Source: Clostridiales bacterium
Lineage (GTDB): Bacteria; Bacillota; Clostridia; Oscillospirales; Oscillospiraceae
Length of the DNA stretch: 5,823 nucleotides
NCBI GenBank assembly: GCA_020861055.1
Contig: JAJBTD010000159.1
Span: forward strand, 1 to 5,823
Direction: 5' to 3'
A program made the translations under genes and the position numbers. Every line of letters begins with the position of its first letter. The first letter of the stretch is position 1. Below, one piece after another: positions 1-5,210 of the stretch. The notes below the pieces were generated by a model. The model saw nothing but the letters and a program-made list of their open reading frames with translations, had not been told where the DNA came from and did not search any database.

Positions 1-83
1 TTCGCTACTCTTTTTTTCTCTTATCTGTTAAGCATCATTGTAACACCTACACAAACAGAAATGCCGGCAGGGGAGAGGGTCGG

Positions 84-112
84 TTGACAAGGGGGGAGCT
101 GACCGTTATAAT
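84..112 (+). promoter_or_regulatory. Consensus sigma-A promoter of the disaccharide phosphorolysis operon
   Basis: The -35 hexamer TTGACA (84-89) and the -10 hexamer TATAAT (107-112) both match the housekeeping consensus exactly and are separated by the optimal 17 bp. There is no extended -10 TG. Transcription would start near 118-120. The AT-rich stretch from 107 to 128 stands out against the GC-rich genes. A perfect promoter usually implies strong basal initiation, so control by a repressor or in the leader RNA is expected. An imperfect inverted repeat (78-83 and 99-104) brackets the -35 element. Upstream, 1-83 holds no gene I can support. The seven-T run at 11-17 could be the tail of a terminator whose stem lies outside the window. 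Confidence 0.88.
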
Positions 113-130
113 ATATTTAATTAGATATTC

Positions 131-194
131 GGGGCAGGAGGGGCGGACTTGCGCTGTCCCCTTTGCCGCGGCTGCCGGAACCACCGGAGGCAGC
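131..194 (+). promoter_or_regulatory. Structured 5' leader with candidate antiterminator hairpin
   Basis: Two hairpins can be drawn in the leader RNA ahead of the terminator. The first pairs 131-137 with 154-160 (seven pairs, one G-U) and holds most of the AGGAGG at 136-141 in its loop. The second pairs GCTGCC (171-176) with GGCAGC (189-194), with two more G-C pairs inside (177-178 with 184-185). The second hairpin uses bases 185-194, which are also needed for the terminator stem at 185-201, so the two cannot form together. That is the arrangement of an attenuator or a small riboswitch-like switch. No known riboswitch class, T-box or protein-binding antiterminator motif was recognised. The structures are drawn by eye without energy calculation. 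Confidence 0.4.
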
Positions 195-238
195 GCCTCC
201 GTTTTTTGTGTTCAAATTCCAGTAGGAGGGCATCAGCC
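136..238 (+). other. Possible in-frame upstream start (TTG 149) and N-terminal extension or leader peptide for pgmB
   Basis: AGGAGG at 136-141 is followed after 7 nt by TTG at 149-151, which is good spacing for initiation. The frame from this TTG stays open for 30 codons, through the terminator hairpin, and runs without a stop into the pgmB ATG at 239. The encoded stretch is rich in Arg and Cys (it begins MRCPLCRGCR) and has no counterpart in beta-phosphoglucomutases, which start right at the FDLDG strand. It is thus more likely a translated leader that influences the hairpin than a genuine enzyme N-terminus, or it may be open only by chance. Confidence 0.25.
185..207 (+). terminator. Leader terminator (candidate attenuator) upstream of pgmB
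   Basis: A perfect 7-bp stem, CGGAGGC (185-191) with GCCTCCG (195-201), closes an AGC loop and is followed at once by six T residues (202-207). This is the layout of a Rho-independent terminator. It lies about 70-90 nt downstream of the likely transcription start and 31 bp before the pgmB ATG, with no other gene between. It would therefore end the operon's transcript early unless prevented. It could instead be the 3' end of a small RNA of roughly 90 nt. The stem is short but almost all G-C. Confidence 0.65.
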
Positions 239-883
239 ATGAAATTCCAAAAGAAAGCCGTCATCTTTGACCTGGACGGGGTCATCTGCTTCACCGACAA
301 GTATCACTATCAGGCGTGGAAGGCTCTGGCTGACCGGCTGGGTATCTATTTCGACGAGAAGATCAACGACCGTCTCCGGGGCGTCAGCCGGATGGCCAGT
401 CTGGACATCATCTTGGAGCGAGCCACGGAGGAGTACACCGAGGAGCAGAAGGTCGCCTTCGCCACCGAGAAGAACGACAACTATCGGGAGCTGCTCAAGA
501 ACATGAGCCCCGCCGACCTGACCGACGAGGTGAAGGACACGCTCAACGAGCTGCGTGCCCGGGGCTATAAGCTGAGCATCGGCTCCTCCAGCAAGAACAC
601 CAAGTTTATCCTGGGTCAGCTGGGCCTGGGCGATTTCTTTGACGCCATCGCCGACGGCACTGACATCACCCGCTCCAAGCCCGACCCGGAGGTTTTCCTG
701 AAATCTGCGGCCAAGCTAGGCATCGACCCGGCGGACTGCGCCGTGGTGGAGGACGCCAAGGCTGGCATCCAGGCCGCCAAGGCCGGCGGCATGACCGCTC
801 TGGCCCTGTTTGGAGACGCCAAGGGCTGCGGCGAGGAGGATTATGACCTGACCTCCTTCTCTGACCTGCTCAACATTCTGTAA
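239..883 (+). CDS. pgmB: Beta-phosphoglucomutase (HAD superfamily)
   Basis: This cytoplasmic enzyme interconverts beta-glucose 1-phosphate and glucose 6-phosphate through an aspartyl-phosphate and a bound glucose 1,6-bisphosphate. The 214-residue product matches the usual family length of about 220. Visible are motif I FDLDGV with nucleophile D11 and acid/base D13, then T19 and H23. The cap domain has the sugar-recognition RGVSR (47-51) and K78 in EKNDNY. The core has SSSKN (116-120, motif II), K147 in SKPDP (motif III) and E171-D172 (motif IV, Mg2+). The run of identities around GVI..TD.YHY.AWKALA and the cap residues separates it from generic HAD phosphatases. ATG 239 is chosen because AGGAGG (224-229) sits 9 nt upstream and the protein then begins two residues before the conserved strand typical of the family. 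It is the first gene of the operon and consumes the product of the GH65 enzyme encoded downstream. Confidence 0.95.
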   Translation: MKFQKKAVIFDLDGVICFTDKYHYQAWKALADRLGIYFDEKINDRLRGVSRMASLDIILERATEEYTEEQKVAFATEKNDNYRELLKNMSPADLTDEVKDTLNELRARGYKLSIGSSSKNTKFILGQLGLGDFFDAIADGTDITRSKPDPEVFLKSAAKLGIDPADCAVVEDAKAGIQAAKAGGMTALALFGDAKGCGEEDYDLTSFSDLLNIL

Positions 884-894
884 CAATGACCCGT

Positions 895-928
895 CCGCCG
901 CCGGATCTCCTCCGGGAGTCGGCGGCGG
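895..928 (+). repeat. Intercistronic stem-loop between pgmB and the kinase gene
   Basis: CCGCCGCC (895-902) pairs perfectly with GGCGGCGG (921-928). Inside, CTCC (907-910) pairs with GGAG (915-918) around a TCCG loop, a UNCG-type tetraloop closed by C-G. No T-tract follows, so it is not a Rho-independent terminator. It ends 10 nt before the kinase ribosome binding site. It could protect the pgmB mRNA 3' end or mark a processing site, allowing unequal expression within the operon. That role is inference. Confidence 0.5.
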
Positions 929-949
929 CTGACTGTTTGGAGGTAACCT

Positions 950-1903
950 ATGAGTATGAGACCATACGCCTTTGGGGTTGATATCGGCGGGACGGCGATC
1001 AAGATGGGCCTGTTTCGCACGGAAGGCATCCTGCTGGAGAAGTGGCAGATCCCCACACGGACGGAATTCCGGGGGGAGTTCATTCTGACCGACGTGCTCT
1101 CCGCCGTCCGGGGACGAATGGAGAAATACCACATCAACTGGAACGAGGTGGAGGGCATCGGCATGGGCGTCCCCGGCCCGGTGAAGGATGACGGCACTGT
1201 TTTGGGCTGTATCAACCTGGGCTGGGGAGAGTTCAACCTCCCTCAAAAGATGGGCGAGCTGGAGCCGGGTATCCGGAAGTTCCGGGTGGCCAACGATGTG
1301 AACGCCGCCACCCTGGGGGAGATCTGGAAGGGCAGCGCCAGCGACTATGACAGCGCCGTCATGATCACCCTGGGCACCGGCATTGGCGGCGGCGCCGTCA
1401 TCGACCAGAAGATGGTGATGGGCAGCAACGGCGCCGCCGGGGAGATTGGCCACTTCCGGGTAGACCGGGAGGAGACGGAGCCGTGCAAATGCGGCGGCTA
1501 CGGCTGCCTGGAGCAATATTGCTCCGCCACCGGCCTGGTCCGCATGGCCAAGCGGAAGCTGGATCAGTTCCCTCTGCGGGAGACCGTCATCCGGGACAAG
1601 GCGAACCTGTCCGCCAAGGAGATCTGCGACGCCGCCAAGGAGCGGGACGCCTTCTGTCTGGAGCTGCTGGACGATCTGGGAGACCGGCTGGGCTGGGCGC
1701 TGACCTCTGTGGCTTGCACAGTGAACCCGGAAATTTTCATTATCGGCGGCGGTCTGTCAAGGGCTGGGAACATCCTGCTCCGACCCATCCAGAGCGCCTT
1801 CCGGAAGCACGCCTTCCACACCCTCCGGGATACCGAGTTCGCCCTGGCTGCCCTGGGGAACGACGCGGGCATCTACGGATGTGTGAAGATGGTGCTGCAA
1901 TAA
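950..1903 (+). CDS. glk: ROK-family glucokinase
   Basis: This kinase uses ATP to phosphorylate glucose at C6. At 317 residues it has normal ROK length. In order: the phosphate-binding DIGGT (D11-T15), GVPGPV (73-78), N115-D116 with the catalytic Asp of the ROK active site, the second nucleotide motif LGTGIGGG (141-148), the sugar-binding GEIGH (164-168), and the ROK zinc signature CKCGGYGCLE (179-188). The zinc ligands are expected to be H168, C179, C181 and C186. The IIGGGLS strand-turn (264-270) completes the second lobe. No DNA-binding domain precedes it, so it is a kinase and not a ROK repressor. ATG 950 has GGAGG (939-943) 6 nt upstream; the ATG at 956 would be spaced less well. Sitting between the mutase and the phosphorylase, it most likely phosphorylates the glucose released by phosphorolysis. 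Other hexoses cannot be excluded from sequence alone. Confidence 0.9.
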   Translation: MSMRPYAFGVDIGGTAIKMGLFRTEGILLEKWQIPTRTEFRGEFILTDVLSAVRGRMEKYHINWNEVEGIGMGVPGPVKDDGTVLGCINLGWGEFNLPQKMGELEPGIRKFRVANDVNAATLGEIWKGSASDYDSAVMITLGTGIGGGAVIDQKMVMGSNGAAGEIGHFRVDREETEPCKCGGYGCLEQYCSATGLVRMAKRKLDQFPLRETVIRDKANLSAKEICDAAKERDAFCLELLDDLGDRLGWALTSVACTVNPEIFIIGGGLSRAGNILLRPIQSAFRKHAFHTLRDTEFALAALGNDAGIYGCVKMVLQ

Positions 1904-1916
1904 GAGATAAGACCTC

Positions 1917-1932
1917 GGCCGCGTCTGCGGCC
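1917..1932 (+). repeat. Small stem-loop between the kinase and GH65 genes
   Basis: GGCCGC (1917-1922) pairs with GCGGCC (1927-1932) around a GTCT loop. There is no T-run after it, so transcription should read through. It ends 8 nt before the GGAGGAG ribosome binding site (1941-1947) of the GH65 gene and leaves that site exposed. The stem is GC-only and stable on paper. A role in RNA processing or stability is a guess. Confidence 0.35.
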
Positions 1933-1957
1933 ATACCCACGGAGGAGATGAATCAAT

Positions 1958-4273
1958 ATGCTGGACTTTAACAGCAAAGACCAATGGACGATCACTGAGA
2001 CGAATTTTGACCCCAACGCCCTGGGCAAGGTGGAGGCCAACTTCTGCCTGGGCAACGGCTACCTGGGTCTGCGCTCCGCCACGGAGGAGCGGTATCTGGG
2101 GGAGACCCGTGACCTGCTGGTGGCGGGCACCTTCCACCAGTATTCTCCGGAAGAGGTCACCGAGCTGCCCAACGCCGCCGACGTGACCAACATCGAGCTG
2201 ACCCTGAACGGGACGCGCTTCGATCTGACCCAGGGGACCATCCACGCCTATGCCCGGAGCCTGAACCTGAAGACCGGTCTGCTCAAGCGGACGGTGGACT
2301 GGAGCGCTCCCAGCGGGGAGCGGTACAGCCTGACCTTTGAGCGGGTGGTCTCCCTGAAACGGCTCCACACCATTACCGCCCGCGTCACGGTGGTCCCACA
2401 GCAGGATGCCACCGTCACCCTCCAGTCCGGCATCGACGGCCGGATGACCTGCGACGGCTCCCAGCACTTCACCGAGGGCCAGACCCGGTTCTATGACAAG
2501 AAATATCTCCAGTTCATCCCCCGCACCTGCCAGTCCAACATTACCTTCGTGGTGGACGCCACTCACAGGTTCTATCTGGACGGGGAGGAGGCCGCGCCCA
2601 AGAGCGACATCAACATCCTCCGCCGCCGGATGTTCTCCAAGTTCACCCTGGAGGCGAAGGCGGGTCAGGCCCTGGAGATGGAGAAGTTCTCCAACGTCTA
2701 CACCACCAGGGACAAGGAGGCGGCGAACCTCACCGTGGCCCAGGTGCAGGAATACGCCCTGGAGCAGCTCAAGGAGGACAAGGCCGCCGGGTTCGACGCC
2801 CTGGCCGCAGAGTCCGCCGCCTGCTGGAACGAGAAGGTGTGGGACCGTGTCCCCATCACCATTGAAGGCTCCGATTTTGACCAGCTGGTGATTCGCTTTG
2901 GCCAATACCATATGCAGCTGATGACCCCCGCCCACGACAACCGGATGAACATCGGAGCCAAAGGCTTCTCCGGCGAGGGCTACAAGGGCCACACCTTCTG
3001 GGACACGGAGGTCTTCCTGCTGCCCTACTTCATCTTCACCATGCCGGAGGTGGCCCGGAGCCTGGAGGAGTACCGTTACCTCTCCCTCCCCGGCGCCCAC
3101 GCCAAGGCGAAGCACAACGGCTATCAGGGCGCTCAGTTCCCATGGGAGTCCGCCTGGCTGGACGACGGCGAGGTGACTCCGGAGTACATGGGCACCGACA
3201 TCGTCACCGGACAGCTCATCAAGGTCTGGACGGGCTTTATCGAGATTCACATCACCTCCGACGTAGCCTTCGGCGTGTGGCAGTATTACGAGTGCACCGG
3301 CGACCAGGACTACATGGACAAGTACGGCTATGAGTTGATCTTCGACTGTGCCAAGTTCTGGGGCAGCCGCCTGGAGCCGGGCGAGGACGGCAAGCTGCAC
3401 ATCAACGACGTGGTGGGCCCGGACGAGTACAAGGAGCACGTCAACGACAATGCCTACACCAACTACATGGCCTGGTGGAACATGGGCAAGGCCATCGAGT
3501 ACGCCGACCTGCTCCGCAGGGAGAAGCCGGAGCTGTACGCCGCCCTGAACGCCAAGCTGGGCCTGGACGACTGCTATGCCCAGTGGACAGAGCAGCGGGA
3601 CAAAATCTTCCTGACGCAGCCCACCGAGGAGGGCGTTCTGCCTCAGGACACCACCTACCTGACCCTGAAGGACATTGATTTGACCAAGTACAAGAAGCAG
3701 GCCCATGTGGGTGGCATCTACAAGGACTACAACCAGGAGCAGATCACCAAGATCCAAGTCTCCAAGCAGGCGGACGTGATGGTGCTGTTCTATCTCCTGG
3801 AGGAGCTGTTCCCCCACGAGGTCAAGGTGGCCAGCTGGGACTACTACGAGCCCCGCTGCCTCCACGACTCCAGCCTGTCCCTCTCTACCCACTCGGTACT
3901 GGCCTGCGATATCGGCAACCCGGAGCTGGGCTATCAGATGTTCGAGAAGGCCTGCCTCATCGACCTGGACAATGCCAACCCCCACTCCTCGGATGCGGGC
4001 ATCCACGCCGCCTCCTACGGCGGTCTGTGGCAGTGCGTGGTCTATGGCTTCGGCGGACTGCGGATGCTGGGCGGCAACCTCCGCATCAGCCCGTCTCTCC
4101 CCAAGGCCTGGAGCAAGCTGAGCTACACCATTTTGTGGTGGGGCCAGAAGCTGGCCGTCACCGTCACCCCGGATTGTGTGAAGCTGGTCAACGAGACCGG
4201 CAGCGACCCCATCTCTCTGGAAATCTGGGGCAATCAGTACACCTTCACTCAGGAACTGACGGTTCAGAAGTAA
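1958..4273 (+). CDS. GH65 inverting alpha-glucosyl disaccharide phosphorylase
   Basis: The enzyme splits an alpha-glucosyl disaccharide with inorganic phosphate, giving beta-glucose 1-phosphate and the acceptor sugar. The 771 residues match GH65 phosphorylases (about 750-790). The N-terminal beta-sandwich starts with the family's NGYLGLR (about 33-39), followed by the (alpha/alpha)6 barrel with WDTE (348-351) and the general acid E490 in GPDEY, equivalent to E487 of Lactobacillus brevis maltose phosphorylase. KQ (603-604) and the HDSSLS...THS segment (636-646) form the phosphate site. A small C-terminal beta domain ends the protein. There is no signal peptide, so it is cytoplasmic. The substrate loop (about 408-429, running into IEIHITSD) lacks the HNEWEITFEE-type sequence I recall for maltose phosphorylases and resembles the kojibiose/trehalose/nigerose branch more, so the substrate is left open. 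ATG 1958 is chosen from GGAGGAG (1941-1947) 10 nt upstream. An earlier ATG at 1948 is out of frame and stops after seven codons. The pgmB and glucokinase genes upstream use its products. Confidence 0.93.
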   Translation: MLDFNSKDQWTITETNFDPNALGKVEANFCLGNGYLGLRSATEERYLGETRDLLVAGTFHQYSPEEVTELPNAADVTNIELTLNGTRFDLTQGTIHAYARSLNLKTGLLKRTVDWSAPSGERYSLTFERVVSLKRLHTITARVTVVPQQDATVTLQSGIDGRMTCDGSQHFTEGQTRFYDKKYLQFIPRTCQSNITFVVDATHRFYLDGEEAAPKSDINILRRRMFSKFTLEAKAGQALEMEKFSNVYTTRDKEAANLTVAQVQEYALEQLKEDKAAGFDALAAESAACWNEKVWDRVPITIEGSDFDQLVIRFGQYHMQLMTPAHDNRMNIGAKGFSGEGYKGHTFWDTEVFLLPYFIFTMPEVARSLEEYRYLSLPGAHAKAKHNGYQGAQFPWESAWLDDGEVTPEYMGTDIVTGQLIKVWTGFIEIHITSDVAFGVWQYYECTGDQDYMDKYGYELIFDCAKFWGSRLEPGEDGKLHINDVVGPDEYKEHVNDNAYTNYMAWWNMGKAIEYADLLRREKPELYAALNAKLGLDDCYAQWTEQRDKIFLTQPTEEGVLPQDTTYLTLKDIDLTKYKKQAHVGGIYKDYNQEQITKIQVSKQADVMVLFYLLEELFPHEVKVASWDYYEPRCLHDSSLSLSTHSVLACDIGNPELGYQMFEKACLIDLDNANPHSSDAGIHAASYGGLWQCVVYGFGGLRMLGGNLRISPSLPKAWSKLSYTILWWGQKLAVTVTPDCVKLVNETGSDPISLEIWGNQYTFTQELTVQK

Positions 4274-4292
4274 AGACGCTACAGTTACAGAC

Positions 4293-4328
4293 AAGGCGGA
4301 GCCCGGCAAATGCCGGACTCCGCCTTTT
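4293..4328 (+). terminator. Rho-independent terminator of the phosphorylase operon
   Basis: A 9-bp stem (4293-4301 with 4318-4326) continues past one C-A mismatch into five more pairs (4303-4307 with 4312-4316), closed by an AAAT loop. It is followed by TTTT (4325-4328), partly inside the stem, and a second run of five T at 4335-4339. It lies 19 bp after the GH65 stop. On the minus strand the same stem is followed only by TTGTCTGT, so it should be efficient for the plus-strand operon and weak at most for the converging dehydrogenase gene. Confidence 0.9.
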
Positions 4329-4359
4329 ATCGCGTTTTTCTGATGGGAGGTATTTGCCG

Positions 4360-5136
4360 TCACAGCCGCCTGAGCCCCGCCCAGGCCAGCATGAGCAGAT
4401 CCCGTGGGATCAATTTGCACACCAGCCGGTGAAGGGTGCAGACGGGGCCGGGGGTGGAGACGCTGAACCCCAGTCTGGCGTCGGTCAGTGCCCAGGAGAC
4501 CACGGTACGGGTCTTAGAGGCCAGGGGAAAATGCCTGACGGCGGCGGGATTTTCCGTGTTCCGGGCCACAGAGATAAACTCTGTATCCTTGACCCAGTAG
4601 GGACACACCGCCGTCACGACAATGCCCCGATTTCGCACCTCATAATGGAGAGTGCGGCTGTAGCTCAGAAGGAACGCCTTGCTGGCGGAGTAGACGCCCA
4701 GCCCGCCCAGGGGCATAAAGGCCGCTGTGGAGCAAATCTCCAGCACATGGCTCCCCCTGGTCAGATAGGGCATGGAGAGCTCTGTCATATCCATCGCCGC
4801 CTTGCCGTTGAGCAGCAGCATCTGATCCAGCGCCGCCCGGCCGATCTCCTCGTTGGTCCCCATCTTGCCGAAGCCTGCGGCGTTGACCAGCCACCGAATC
4901 TCCGGCTGCTCCGCCTGGAGCCGCTTAGCATAGGCGTCCAGATCCGCTTCCTGAGTCAGATCCAGGGGCAGAGGCCGCAGTCGGGCGGCGCTCACCGTCT
5001 CTGCGGCCAGCGCCTTTAACCGCTCCTCCCGCCTGGCGATGAGCCAGATCTCCTCCAGCTCCTTCTCAGCGGCCAGGCGGCGGACAAACTCCGCACCCAG
5101 ACCGCTGGAGGCTCCGGTAATGACTGCAATTTTCAT
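4360..5136 (-). CDS. Short-chain dehydrogenase/reductase (classical SDR)
   Basis: This is a predicted cytoplasmic NAD(P)-dependent oxidoreductase of 258 residues with unknown substrate. The Rossmann motif TGASSGLG (7-14) begins directly after the first strand. Basic residues after the second strand (IARREER, R35-R36) favour NADP(H). NAAG (85-88), N110, S136, Y149 and K153 form the full classical SDR catalytic set. The PG that normally follows the active-site helix is CPY here (178-180). The start at 5136 is supported by AAGGAGA (5144-5150 on the complement) about 7 nt upstream and by the position of the Rossmann strand. The reading frame stays open further upstream to 5223, but that would add 29 residues unlike the family and overlap ribF. 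The gene lies 74 bp after the ribF stop with no terminator between, so the two are probably co-transcribed. It converges on the GH65 operon, to which it has no evident functional link. Confidence 0.88.
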   Translation of the reverse strand: MKIAVITGASSGLGAEFVRRLAAEKELEEIWLIARREERLKALAAETVSAARLRPLPLDLTQEADLDAYAKRLQAEQPEIRWLVNAAGFGKMGTNEEIGRAALDQMLLLNGKAAMDMTELSMPYLTRGSHVLEICSTAAFMPLGGLGVYSASKAFLLSYSRTLHYEVRNRGIVVTAVCPYWVKDTEFISVARNTENPAAVRHFPLASKTRTVVSWALTDARLGFSVSTPGPVCTLHRLVCKLIPRDLLMLAWAGLRRL

Positions 5137-5210
5137 GGAGCGTTCTCCTTTGTTCCCCATCCTGTCGGAGCGTCGGGCGACACCTGCGGCATTGGGGCAA
5201 GCGGTATGTC

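Noticed and set aside
1..83. A gene or divergent promoter at the left edge.
   Set aside because: No open frame of useful length with a ribosome binding site exists here. A T-run at 11-17 could be a terminator tail, but its stem is outside the window.
163..225. A separate 20-codon leader peptide (TTG 163 to TAG 223-225) ending at the pgmB ribosome binding site.
   Set aside because: There is no ribosome binding site at proper spacing before TTG 163, and the Pro-rich peptide has no regulatory codon run.
895..928. The pgmB-kinase intercistronic hairpin as a transcription terminator.
   Set aside because: No T-tract follows the stem, and the next gene starts after 21 bp with a good ribosome binding site and a linked function.
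716..1516. A 266-codon minus-strand frame across the pgmB 3' end and the kinase gene.
   Set aside because: It is the antisense shadow of two well-supported genes and shows no family motif or ribosome binding site.
1757..4420. An 887-codon open frame on the minus strand opposite the GH65 gene.
   Set aside because: Its product is low-complexity Val/Leu/Gly/His-rich sequence with no recognisable domain, as expected from the antisense of a GC-biased gene. The plus-strand GH65 explains the same DNA with all catalytic motifs.
4027..5019. A 330-codon plus-strand frame covering the GH65 3' end and the dehydrogenase.
   Set aside because: It crosses the operon terminator and lies antisense to a complete SDR. 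Its composition is Gln/Pro/Arg-rich shadow sequence.
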